Below, piece after piece: positions 27,852-34,905 of a DNA stretch of 64,000 nt (position 1 is its first letter; every line of letters starts with the position of its first letter). Where the stretch lies: contig JANNJM010000056.1 of the NCBI GenBank assembly GCA_031395645.1, forward strand, positions 11,553 to 75,552. The letters are read 5' to 3'. The notes under the pieces were generated by a model. That model was not told where the DNA came from and did no database searches. It saw only the letters and a list, made by a program, of their open reading frames with translations. Source of the DNA: SHZI01 sp031395645. GTDB taxonomy: Bacteria > Pseudomonadota > Gammaproteobacteria > Steroidobacterales > GCA-2729495. Made by a program: the position numbers and the translations under genes.

Positions 27852-27962
27852 GCATACCGACCTGCATTTGCGCTGGTTCTCGCGGCGGAATTGCCAGTCG
27901 GGAACGTGACATAACAGGCGCGAAGGCCGGCGTGCGCATCCGAGGCCCCGGATGACATGGGT

Positions 27963-27985
27963 AGACATTTCTCCATGGAATGTCT
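27963..27985. promoter_or_regulatory. Inverted repeat upstream of hicBA, possible HicB operator
   Basis: AGACATT (27963-27969) and AATGTCT (27979-27985) form a perfect 7-bp inverted repeat with a 9-nt spacer. It is 77 nt before the hicB ATG. A -10-like TAGAAT (28021-28026) lies between, without a good -35. HicB antitoxins often bind palindromes at their own promoter; binding here is inferred only from position. Confidence 0.35.
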
Positions 27986-28062
27986 GCAATCTCGCACAGT
28001 AGGTCCGGCTGGCTAATGTGTAGAATCCGGCTGAACGTTGCCAGGTCGAGCTGGAGGTCTTG

Positions 28063-28260
28063 ATGAAATACCGAATCGCGCTGCACCAGTCCGAGGAAGG
28101 GTACGCGGTGCACGTTCCGGGACTACCCGGGTGCTGGTCCCAGGGACTCAGCGAACAGGAGGCCCTGGAGAACATCAAGGATGCAATCCGCGGTTACCTG
28201 GCCGCCGTCGACGACCAGCTCCGAGGCGAAGATGTCCGCGAAATAGAGGTCGCGGTTTAG
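28063..28260 (+). CDS. hicB: HicB-like antitoxin, type II toxin-antitoxin
   Basis: The 65-residue protein has the small HicB N-terminal fold: MKYRIALHQSEEGYAVHVPG, then LPGCWSQGLSEQEALENIKD and AIRGYLAAVDDQL. The ATG at 28063 is preceded at 5-nt spacing by GGAGG (28053-28057); a TTG one codon upstream is less likely. No C-terminal DNA-binding domain is present, so repression of its promoter would need another mode or partner. Its stop abuts the hicA coding sequence, giving the hicB-hicA order. Confidence 0.85.
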   Translation: MKYRIALHQSEEGYAVHVPGLPGCWSQGLSEQEALENIKDAIRGYLAAVDDQLRGEDVREIEVAV

Positions 28261-28475
28261 TCTTTCCAAAAATTCCCGGCGTCAATCATCTTGACGCCGT
28301 CCGTGCGCTGCAGAAGGCCGGTTTCAGTATTGTCCGCCAGGGCGGCCACATCATCATGAGTGACGGCGCACGGATCATCAGCATCCCGCGCAACAATCCT
28401 GTCAACTCCTACACCCTTGGCGGGATCGTGCGTGATGCAGGATTGACCGTGGATCGCTTCCGGGCGCTACTCTGA
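28260..28475 (+). CDS. hicA: HicA-like mRNA interferase toxin; start codon not canonical
   Basis: The frame encodes the HicA dsRBD-like fold: PKIPGVNHLDAVRALQKAGF, then IVRQGGHIIMSDG with the conserved His (GGH) and IPRNNPVNSYTLGGIVRDAG, ending LTVDRFRALL. Homologues begin about four residues before IPGV. Here that point has GTC (28260) TTT CCA AAA ATT, with no ATG, GTG or TTG. The nearest in-frame candidates upstream lie inside hicB, about 45 codons away. Translation may start at ATT 28272 or at GTC by coupling with the hicB stop (28258-28260), or the toxin may be silenced. The rest of the frame is intact. Confidence 0.75.
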   Translation, partial: VFPKIPGVNHLDAVRALQKAGFSIVRQGGHIIMSDGARIISIPRNNPVNSYTLGGIVRDAGLTVDRFRALL

Positions 28476-28490
28476 CAACAGCTTGGCATC

Positions 28491-28517
28491 AGCCCGCGCT
28501 CCGAAGCATGAAACAGG
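28491..28517 (+). repeat. 27-bp direct repeat, left copy
   Basis: The segment from AGCCCGCGCTCCGAAGCA to GAAACAGG recurs at 29231-29257 with a single mismatch (T here at 28509, A in the other copy). The copies are 740 bp apart and bracket the two small membrane ORFs. This copy starts 16 nt after hicA. Confidence 0.8.
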
Positions 28518-28615
28518 CGAGACGCCGCCAGGTTGAACTTACTGAATAGCGTGCCTAAAAACGTTCGTCGGGTTGCCGTAGATCAGGCCGCAGTCCAGCA
28601 TCACGATTCAAACGG

Positions 28616-28897
28616 TCAGGGATTTGGACCGCGCATCGAGCGGCGCTGTTGGCTGCGCTTTCTCAAAAAACGTTCTGCCCGCCACATGACGGCTGCAAAA
28701 ATGCCCCCGCCGACGATCGATATTACCACCAGCCAAAGTGCGTCGAAGTAGGAGTGTGTCGGGCTATTCCACACAGGTTTTCCGAAAGTAAGGAGCATGG
28801 TGAGCGCGAACCCGGCACCGTAAAACACCATTGCTGCCAACTTGGAATTGGCGAATCGACGAGCCTGCTTCCTAATCCAACCTTCTGGCTGTGTCAC
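28616..28897 (-). CDS. Small membrane protein, function unknown
   Basis: I do not recognise this 93-residue protein. It has a basic N-terminus, two hydrophobic helices (about 20-38, AAMVFYGAGFALTMLLTFG, and about 52-71, DALWLVVISIVGGGIFAAVMW) and a strongly basic C-terminus (RAERFLRKRSQQRRS). By the positive-inside rule both ends would be cytoplasmic. The start is GTG 28897 without a clear Shine-Dalgarno. It lies between the 27-bp direct repeats, in a stretch visibly less GC-rich than the neighbours, which suggests acquisition. No gene lies in 28476-28615. Confidence 0.55.
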   Translation of the reverse strand: MTQPEGWIRKQARRFANSKLAAMVFYGAGFALTMLLTFGKPVWNSPTHSYFDALWLVVISIVGGGIFAAVMWRAERFLRKRSQQRRSMRGPNP

Positions 28898-28986
28898 GAG
28901 GATTGTCCGTCAGCGCCCAATCGGCGTCACGCTCCGCACGGGGAGCGCCGGGCTTCGTTTGTCCCATCCTCGACCAGTGACATATT

Positions 28987-29133
28987 TCAATTTACAGGCT
29001 CTGTTGGACGCACGTCGCGGCAACCGCGCCAAAGGATAAAACCAAAAATGATCGCTCCAGCAATGGCTGACCGGTACATGTGCGGGAATAAAATTACCCC
29101 AACCAGCAGCGATAGGAGCATGACCACGGACAT
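28987..29133 (-). CDS. Very small two-helix membrane peptide
   Basis: A 48-residue ORF with ATG 29133 and TGA 28987-28989. Two hydrophobic segments flank a short hydrophilic turn: SVVMLLSLLVGVILF, then HMYRS, then AIAGAIIFGFILW, ending in a charged tail RGCRDVRPTEPVN. The frame is closed by a TAG five codons before the ATG. A longer overlapping frame on the same strand (28910-29287) has no protein-like composition. It probably belongs with the 93-residue membrane ORF 89 nt downstream. Confidence 0.4.
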   Translation of the reverse strand: MSVVMLLSLLVGVILFPHMYRSAIAGAIIFGFILWRGCRDVRPTEPVN

Positions 29134-29230
29134 GACGATGGCAGTATCCTAGACACCCTTTCCAAACCCAAACTGCATTGTCCATCGTCCGATGCCCTCC
29201 CACCGGGTCCACAATTATGCTGGGAAAATT

Positions 29231-29257
29231 AGCCCGCGCTCCGAAGCAAGAAACAGG
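29231..29257 (+). repeat. 27-bp direct repeat, right copy
   Basis: Second copy of the repeat at 28491-28517 with one mismatch. It lies 33 nt from the end of alr. Apart from the small ORFs and repeats nothing else was recognised in 28476-29290. Confidence 0.8.
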
Positions 29258-29290
29258 GTCAATACTCGGCGCCCGTTGACACCCCACCGC

Positions 29291-30400
29291 CTAGGCCCCC
29301 TCCACCCGCACCGCCACACGCCGGTTAATACCAGTCATCAGCGTCCAGGGGATCGTGCGGGCGGCGCCGGCGATCTCCTCCACCGTGGGACGGTCTCCCC
29401 AGAGAATCACCCGGTCACCGGCGCTCGCGCCGGGTATATCGGTGAGATCGATCGTCAGCATGTCCATGGACACGCGGCCCACCAGCGGCGCGATCCGGTC
29501 CCGGACGCTAACCGGCGTGCCGGTACCGGCGTGCCAGGGATAGCCATCGGCGTAACCGGCGGCGGCAACGCCGATGACACTGTCGCGAGGGGCAACCCAA
29601 TGCCCACCATAGCCCACCCTCTGGCCGGCGCGGACCGGTTTTACCGAGATCAATCGGGTCTCGAACGACATTGCCGGCTGCAGACCCAGTTCCCTCGCTG
29701 TCTGTCCGCGCAGGGGTGACGCGCCGAACAGCATGATTCCCGGCCGGACCCAGTTCCGTGCTGAATAGCGCAGTACCCCGCCACTCTGCAAAGTCGCCGG
29801 CCATTGCAGGATTGCGGCGGAGTTGGCGACACTCACGTCGCCCTCCCAGCTGCCCAGCACGCTGCTGAAGCTCTGCAGCTGCTCCGGCGTTGCAGGATCC
29901 GTGTGATCGTCGGCACAGCCCAGGTGCGTCATCAGGGTCAGGCAACTCACGGCCGTCGCGGACTGCAGCTGGGCCACGGTGTCGGGAACCGCGGCAGGCT
30001 CCACTCCGAGACGCCCCATGCCGGTGTCTACCTTCAGCCAGCAGGCCACCGGGGCGCCCAGGGCCGTCGCTGCGAGCAGCGCGGCCTGCTGGGGCGAATG
30101 CACGACCACGTCGAGCGCCAGGCCGGAGGCGGCCCGGAGTTCCTCGGCGGTGAGACAACCGCCGAGGATCACGAGGCGGTTGCGAATGCCCGCCTCGCGC
30201 AACTGGATTGCTTCCTCAAGGCGCGCGACCGCAAACGCCTCGACGTCCGGAAGGATGCGCGCCACCTGGATCAGCCCGTGGCCGTAGGCGTTCGCCTTGA
30301 TCACGGCGAGCACCGGACAATCCGGGGCCAGCTCCCGCACCCGGGCGAGGTTTCTGCGGAGCGCCGTCGGCCGGATCACGGCGACCGCCGCTGGGATCAC
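29291..30400 (-). CDS. alr: Alanine racemase
   Basis: Alr makes D-alanine for peptidoglycan. The 369-residue PLP enzyme has Lys35 in VIKANAYGHGL and the second catalytic Tyr region in VGYGGHWVAPRDSVIG. Family segments AAGYADGYPW and GRVSMDMLTIDLTDI are also present. The GTG start overlaps the dnaB stop (GTGA). The dnaB-alr order is common in gammaproteobacteria. Confidence 0.97.
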   Translation of the reverse strand: MIPAAVAVIRPTALRRNLARVRELAPDCPVLAVIKANAYGHGLIQVARILPDVEAFAVARLEEAIQLREAGIRNRLVILGGCLTAEELRAASGLALDVVVHSPQQAALLAATALGAPVACWLKVDTGMGRLGVEPAAVPDTVAQLQSATAVSCLTLMTHLGCADDHTDPATPEQLQSFSSVLGSWEGDVSVANSAAILQWPATLQSGGVLRYSARNWVRPGIMLFGASPLRGQTARELGLQPAMSFETRLISVKPVRAGQRVGYGGHWVAPRDSVIGVAAAGYADGYPWHAGTGTPVSVRDRIAPLVGRVSMDMLTIDLTDIPGASAGDRVILWGDRPTVEEIAGAARTIPWTLMTGINRRVAVRVEGA

Positions 30401-31779
30401 TGAAAGCCCTCGAGCTCCGGTGAGTAGTTCTCGAACTTGGTAAACCTGCCGAGGAACGTCAGGGGAAACTCACCGGTCGGGCCATTCCGTTGCTTGGCGA
30501 CGTTGATATCGGCGATGCCCTTGCGCGGACTGTCGTGGTTGTAGACCTCGTCGCGATAGATAAACAGGATCAGGTCAGCATCCTGCTCGATGGCGCCGGA
30601 CTCCCGCAGATCGGACATCACCGGCTTCTTGTCGGTTCGCGACTCGACGCTCCGGTTGAGCTGGGAGAGTGCAATGACGGGTATGCGCAGCTCGCGCGCC
30701 AGACCCTTCAGCGAACGAGAAATCTCGGAAATCTCCGTCGCCCGGTTCTCTGCGGTACCGGCCACCCGCATCAGCTGCAGGTAGTCAATCACAATCAGGT
30801 CGAGCCCCCGTTCACGCTGCAGGCGGCGGGCCCGCGCACGAATCTCGGTAGGCGTCATGGACGGGGTGTCGTCGATGTAGATGGGAGCTTCCGCCATCTG
30901 CTGAATGGCCCCGTTGATGCGCGGCCAGTCGTCGTCACCGAAGCGTCCGTTGCGCAGGTGCGCCTGGTCGACTCGACCCAGTGAAGAGACCATGCGAAAC
31001 GCCAGCTGCTCGACTGACATTTCCATACTGAACACGGCCGCCGACTTGCCGGCGCCCAGGGCCGCGTTCTCAGCGATGTTCAGCGCGAGGCTGGTTTTGC
31101 CCATCGAGGGACGACCAGCGATGATGATCAGCTCGCCAGGTTGCAAACCTGCAGTAATGTCATCGAGGCGGTTGAACCCGGTCGGCAGGCCTGTGATCGA
31201 CCCCTGGGACTGGTGCAGCTTGTCGAGGCGATCAATCGTCGAGGGCAGGATCTCGCTCAACCGCACGAATCCGGATCCACGACGCTGGCCGCGCTCCGCG
31301 ATCTCGAAAACGCGGCGCTCGGCCTCGTCGACCAGCTCAGCGATCGGCCGGCCCTCCGGTCGGTACGCAGACGACGCGATGCCGTTGCCAACTTCGATCA
31401 GCCGGCGCAACAAGGCGTGCTCGCGAATGATGCGGGCGTAGTGCGCGACGTTGGCCGCACTTGGGGTGTCGTTGACCAGGTCGCCTAAGTAGGCCGCCCC
31501 GCCCGCGTCGGCAAGTTCCCCCCGGGATGAGAGGTACTCGCCGAGGGTAACGGGGTCGGCAGGCTGACTGCGTTCCGCCAGCCCGCGGATCGCGTCGAAG
31601 ATCAGCCGGTGATCGGGGCGGAAGAAGTCCGGAGCAGAGACGAGATCGGCAATCCGGTCCCAGCTGCTGTTGTCGAGCATGAGACCGCCCAGCAGGGCCT
31701 GCTCGGTCTGATTGGAACTGGGCGGGGCCGGGAGATCGCTCAAGGACCCGGCATCGCGTCGCGGCCCGGGCAATGCCAT
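30397..31779 (-). CDS. dnaB: Replicative DNA helicase DnaB
   Basis: DnaB unwinds DNA at the fork. The 460-residue protein has the N-terminal helical domain (NQTEQALLGGLMLDN) and the RecA-like C-terminal domain. The latter carries Walker A GRPSMGKTSLALN, the DnaB stretch FSMEMSVEQLAFRM, Walker B LIVIDYLQLM and DLRESGAIEQDADLILF. No intein interrupts it. It lies 31 nt after rplI, and its stop overlaps the alr start. Confidence 0.97.
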   Translation of the reverse strand: MALPGPRRDAGSLSDLPAPPSSNQTEQALLGGLMLDNSSWDRIADLVSAPDFFRPDHRLIFDAIRGLAERSQPADPVTLGEYLSSRGELADAGGAAYLGDLVNDTPSAANVAHYARIIREHALLRRLIEVGNGIASSAYRPEGRPIAELVDEAERRVFEIAERGQRRGSGFVRLSEILPSTIDRLDKLHQSQGSITGLPTGFNRLDDITAGLQPGELIIIAGRPSMGKTSLALNIAENAALGAGKSAAVFSMEMSVEQLAFRMVSSLGRVDQAHLRNGRFGDDDWPRINGAIQQMAEAPIYIDDTPSMTPTEIRARARRLQRERGLDLIVIDYLQLMRVAGTAENRATEISEISRSLKGLARELRIPVIALSQLNRSVESRTDKKPVMSDLRESGAIEQDADLILFIYRDEVYNHDSPRKGIADINVAKQRNGPTGEFPLTFLGRFTKFENYSPELEGFQ

Positions 31780-31810
31780 TCGGTCGGGGTTCCTGGCTTG
31801 GCCGGTCTAC

Positions 31811-32278
31811 TTAGCCCGTCTGGCCCGGATCGTCCTCGGCCACCACCGTAATGCGGATCGTTGCATTCACGTCGCTGTGCAGGTGGAGCTCAATCGAGTG
31901 CTCGCCCAGTGTGCGGATAGGCCCATCGGGAAGCCGGATCTCGCTACGCCGCACGGTCACACCGGCTGCCGTACAGGCCTCGGCAATGTCGGCAGTCCCG
32001 AGGGAGCCGAACAGCTTGCCTTCAGTGCCCGCCTTCGCCGCCAGGCGCAGTGTGAGTTTGCCGGCACTGGCAGCCCGCTGCTTCGCGACCTGAAGCTCCT
32101 CGGCTTCCTTCTTTTCGAGCTCTGCACGCCGGGCCTCAAATATTGCAATATTGGACGAGGTCGCCAGCGTGGCCTTGCCCCGGGGTACCAGGAAGTTGCG
32201 GCCGTAGCCGGAACGAACTTTGACCCGGTCACCGATGCTGCCCAGGTTTTCGACTTTTTCGAGGAGAATCACGTCCAT
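31811..32278 (-). CDS. rplI: 50S ribosomal protein L9
   Basis: L9 has two domains joined by a long helix. The 155-residue sequence starts with the signature MDVILLEKVENLGSIGDRVK, then VRSGYGRNFLVPRGKA, a connecting helix (FEARRAELEKKEAEELQVA) and the C-terminal domain LFGSLGTADIAEA. The tail beyond residue 148 (AEDDPGQTG) is slightly longer than usual. It belongs to rpsF-rpsR-X-rplI-dnaB. Confidence 0.97.
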   Translation of the reverse strand: MDVILLEKVENLGSIGDRVKVRSGYGRNFLVPRGKATLATSSNIAIFEARRAELEKKEAEELQVAKQRAASAGKLTLRLAAKAGTEGKLFGSLGTADIAEACTAAGVTVRRSEIRLPDGPIRTLGEHSIELHLHSDVNATIRITVVAEDDPGQTG

Positions 32279-32344
32279 GCTTGCGCTCTCTTGGAGTATT
32301 GCTGGCTTGGGAAGAGTTGTGCTGGTGTCCGTCGCGGCCGCGTA

Positions 32345-33286
32345 TTAAACCACATTCGATCGGTAACGGCGCAGGCCGAAAGCGTTATCCACCAGGCCCG
32401 CGAGCGCCAGAGCTACCAATAACAACCCCGCGGCTGGTGCCCCAAAAACCAGCGTGCCATAGAGGCCAAGCGGCCAGACGCGTGGCCAACTCCGCTTGTC
32501 TGCCGTCCAGTGGACGATCGCGAGGCCCTGGGCCACAAAGCCCGTCCCGAGCACGAGCAGGGCGCCGCCGCCCAGGCTTGGGAAGCCCGTCAGGAGCAGC
32601 ACTGCGGCGCCGAAAGCCGCCAGCGACAAGACCCGCCCGAGGCGCAATTCCAGAAAGCGCCTGCGCCACTGGCCACCCCCGACGTCCCCGTCGGGCCTCC
32701 CGCCGTCCGGCGCCTCCCCGTCCAGCCCCTCCCCGTCCAGCCAAAGAGCAAACATCAGCGCTGGAATGAGCGTGGATAGCAGGCTTGCCGCAAACACACC
32801 GTGCATCAGGGTCGCCATCGTGCCCAGCCATTCAGGCGGCAAGCCACCCACCTGCGGAAGGCCCGCTGCCTGGATCAGCGCCTCCAGGAACGGTTGCCAG
32901 TAACCCTGGGCGTCGGGGATCACGAGCGTCGCAACAAGGAGTTCCGTCAGTGCGAGCAACACCAGCGCCTGCACGGCCAGGTCAATCGAGCTAAAACTGC
33001 GCAGCAGGCTTCCGGCGAGCAACGCGCCACCCCACAGGGCGAGAGCACTGAGCATCGGCCTGACGACATCGCCGCTCGTCAGTTGCAGCAGTCCGACGAG
33101 GATCAGCAAGGCTGCCACCGCGTCGATGGCCGCAAGGCGCCAGCCGTCGCGACGGGCCGTCACCACCACGATCGCCCCGCTCACCACAGGAGCCAGTGGC
33201 AATACAGAGGTGAGAACGACCATAGCAATCCGCAAGAGCCGGTTGGCGCGGAGCCGGGTCGCAAAGGCCTTCACTGCAGTGACCAA
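32345..33286 (-). CDS. Multi-pass membrane protein (DUF2232/YybS-like) between rpsR and rplI
   Basis: A 313-residue integral membrane protein with about eight hydrophobic segments. A membrane protein of the DUF2232 type at this spot between rpsR and rplI is common in gammaproteobacteria; its function is unknown. A hydrophilic insert (about residues 186-206) is made of repeated DG units (LDGEGLDGEAPDGG and RPDGDVGGG), encoded by short imperfect tandem repeats around 32690-32745. The last hydrophobic region ends in LVDNAFGLRRYRSNVV, near LDNxFNLR-type ends of that family. Confidence 0.75.
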   Translation of the reverse strand: MVTAVKAFATRLRANRLLRIAMVVLTSVLPLAPVVSGAIVVVTARRDGWRLAAIDAVAALLILVGLLQLTSGDVVRPMLSALALWGGALLAGSLLRSFSSIDLAVQALVLLALTELLVATLVIPDAQGYWQPFLEALIQAAGLPQVGGLPPEWLGTMATLMHGVFAASLLSTLIPALMFALWLDGEGLDGEAPDGGRPDGDVGGGQWRRRFLELRLGRVLSLAAFGAAVLLLTGFPSLGGGALLVLGTGFVAQGLAIVHWTADKRSWPRVWPLGLYGTLVFGAPAAGLLLVALALAGLVDNAFGLRRYRSNVV

Positions 33287-33334
33287 CCCGACAGGCGGCC
33301 CACGAACAGCGCAGCGGCCGCCGGTGTCAGCCCG

Positions 33335-33559
33335 TCAATGCTTGTCGGTATAGGGCAGCAAGGCGAGGAAACGCGCCCGCTTTACAGCGGTCGACAACTG
33401 GCGCTGGTAGCGGGCCTTGGTGCCCGTGATGCGGCTCGGGACAATCTTGCCGGTTTCGGTGACATAGGCGCGCAGCGTCTCGAGATCCTTGTAGTCGATC
33501 TCCTTGATGCCTTCAGCGGTGAACTTGCAGAACTTGCGACGGCGAAAATACTTGCTCAT
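33335..33559 (-). CDS. rpsR: 30S ribosomal protein S18
   Basis: S18 pairs with S6 in the 30S platform. The 74-residue protein (ATG 33559) reads MSKYFRRRKFCKFTAEGIKE, then IDYKDLETLRAYVTETGKIV and PSRITGTKARYQRQLSTAVK. The frame is open upstream into rpsF, but the start is fixed by homology. It lies 37 nt after rpsF. Confidence 0.98.
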   Translation of the reverse strand: MSKYFRRRKFCKFTAEGIKEIDYKDLETLRAYVTETGKIVPSRITGTKARYQRQLSTAVKRARFLALLPYTDKH

Positions 33560-33596
33560 GAACTTTAAGCGTCCTTCGTGCGGATCTGGCTGCGGG

Positions 33597-34013
33597 TTAG
33601 GCGTTGAGGCCGGCGGACTCGCCGTCATCGCCGCGCGATTTGCCCGGACCGTCATCCTCGTCGGGGCGACCGAGCACTGCCTTGCTGCCGTCATCCGCAG
33701 CCTTGACGAGCGGTGATGGATCGCTGACAGCGTCATCCCGGCCCATGACCAGATGGCGCAACACTGCATCACTGAAGCGGAATGCGCCGACCAGCTCGGC
33801 AAGAGTGGGCTGGTCGCATTCGATATTCATGAGCGCGTAGTGGGCCTTGTGGACCTTGTTGATGGAGTGGGCGAGCTGGCGGCGACCCCAGTCCTCGAAA
33901 CGATGGATCTGGCCACCGCCGGCCGTGATCATGGCGCGATAGCGCTCGACCATGGCAGGCACCTGCTCGCTCTGGTCCGGATGGACGAGAAACACAATCT
34001 CGTAATGACGCAT
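33597..34013 (-). CDS. rpsF: 30S ribosomal protein S6
   Basis: S6 forms a heterodimer with S18. The 138-residue protein starts at ATG 34013 after AAGGAG (MRHYEIVFLVHPDQSEQVPA). It shows GGGQIHRFEDWGRRQLAHSI and INKVHKAHYALMNIECD. A C-terminal extension (about 105-138) rich in Asp, Ser and Gly replaces the glutamate tail that E. coli S6 carries. The 105-nt leader upstream could hold an S6:S18 control site, but no consensus was verified. Confidence 0.97.
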   Translation of the reverse strand: MRHYEIVFLVHPDQSEQVPAMVERYRAMITAGGGQIHRFEDWGRRQLAHSINKVHKAHYALMNIECDQPTLAELVGAFRFSDAVLRHLVMGRDDAVSDPSPLVKAADDGSKAVLGRPDEDDGPGKSRGDDGESAGLNA

Positions 34014-34118
34014 GGAAACTCCTTGTGGATTAGAGCCACCCATCTGGCCATGAGCCGTCAGGCCGTGTGGTGTGGCAAGGGCCGCCGGGGCAAAGGCTTA
34101 CGCGGCGGGAGGCGCATG

Positions 34119-34898
34119 CTACCGGACCGGGCGGGTCCGAGGCAACCCGGCCGGGACCGCAGCCAGAACCGAACGCTGGCGCAGGCACTCATACAGGCAG
34201 ATCCCGGTGGCTACGGAGACATTAAGGCTGCTGACCGTGCCGTGCATCGGCAGCCGGACCTTAAGGTCACAACGCTCAAGCGTCAGGTGGCGGAGGCCCT
34301 CCCCCTCCGCGCCCAGCACCAACGCAATGCCGGTAGTCAGGTCCACGTCGTAGAGGGAGGCTTCAGCCGAGTCATCGGTACCGACAATCCACAAGTTCTG
34401 ACTCTTCAGGCTTTCCAGAAATCGCACCAGATTACTTACCTGCACGATCGGCTGGGTTTCCGCGGCACCGGCGGCGACCTTGCTGACTATGGGGGTGACG
34501 TCCACATTCCGGTGCCTCGCGACCACCACGAGATTGACGCCCGCGGCGTCAGCCGTCCGCAGGCAGGCACCAAAATTGCGCGGATCCTGTACTCCGTCCA
34601 GGACGAGCACGAGCGGCCGCTCGACACGCGCCACAAGGTCCCGCGCTGCGCCTTCGGACAATGGCCCGGTCTCAATGGCGGTGGCCGCTACCCCCTGATG
34701 CTTCACCGTACCCGTAAGCTGCTCGAGTTCGGCTGCCGTAACCTGCTGTACGCGGATGGTGTCCGACAGCACGTCGCCCAGGCGGGCGCGACGTTCTTCC
34801 CCGAGGTCAGACTGCAGGTAGACGCGGTCGACAGTACCGGGCCGTGACAGGAGGAGCTGCCGCACCGGGTGAATGCCATAGACCAGACGCTGATTCAT
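34119..34898 (-). CDS. rlmB: RlmB, 23S rRNA Gm2251 2'-O-methyltransferase
   Basis: RlmB methylates G2251 in the 23S P loop. From ATG 34898 the protein has 259 residues: MNQRLVYGIHPVRQLLLSRP, then the SPOUT domain with VLDGVQDPRNFGACLRTADA, a GAAETQPIVQVSNLVRFLE block and LVLGAEGEGLRHLTLERCD. The C-terminus SLNVSVATGICLYECLRQR is typical. It lies 7 nt after rnr; that adjacency is conserved. Confidence 0.97.
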   Translation of the reverse strand: MNQRLVYGIHPVRQLLLSRPGTVDRVYLQSDLGEERRARLGDVLSDTIRVQQVTAAELEQLTGTVKHQGVAATAIETGPLSEGAARDLVARVERPLVLVLDGVQDPRNFGACLRTADAAGVNLVVVARHRNVDVTPIVSKVAAGAAETQPIVQVSNLVRFLESLKSQNLWIVGTDDSAEASLYDVDLTTGIALVLGAEGEGLRHLTLERCDLKVRLPMHGTVSSLNVSVATGICLYECLRQRSVLAAVPAGLPRTRPVR

Positions 34899-34905
34899 CG
34901 GGCTG

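Noticed and set aside
28439..28540. Possible integron attC site near the left direct repeat (GTTGAAC at 28532-28538)
   Set aside because: No matching RYYYAAC box or foldable partner at the right distance, and the second repeat lacks GTTRRRY.
28910..29287. 125-codon minus-strand frame overlapping the 48-residue membrane ORF
   Set aside because: Composition rich in Arg, Pro, Trp and His without helices; the overlapping frame with two hydrophobic helices is the better candidate.
34014..34118. S6:S18-binding regulatory leader upstream of rpsF
   Set aside because: Position fits known autoregulatory leaders, but I could not fold a convincing CCG-bulge motif by eye.
33753..34847. 364-codon plus-strand frame opposite rpsF and rlmB
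   Set aside because: Spans two conserved minus-strand genes and lacks protein-like sequence.
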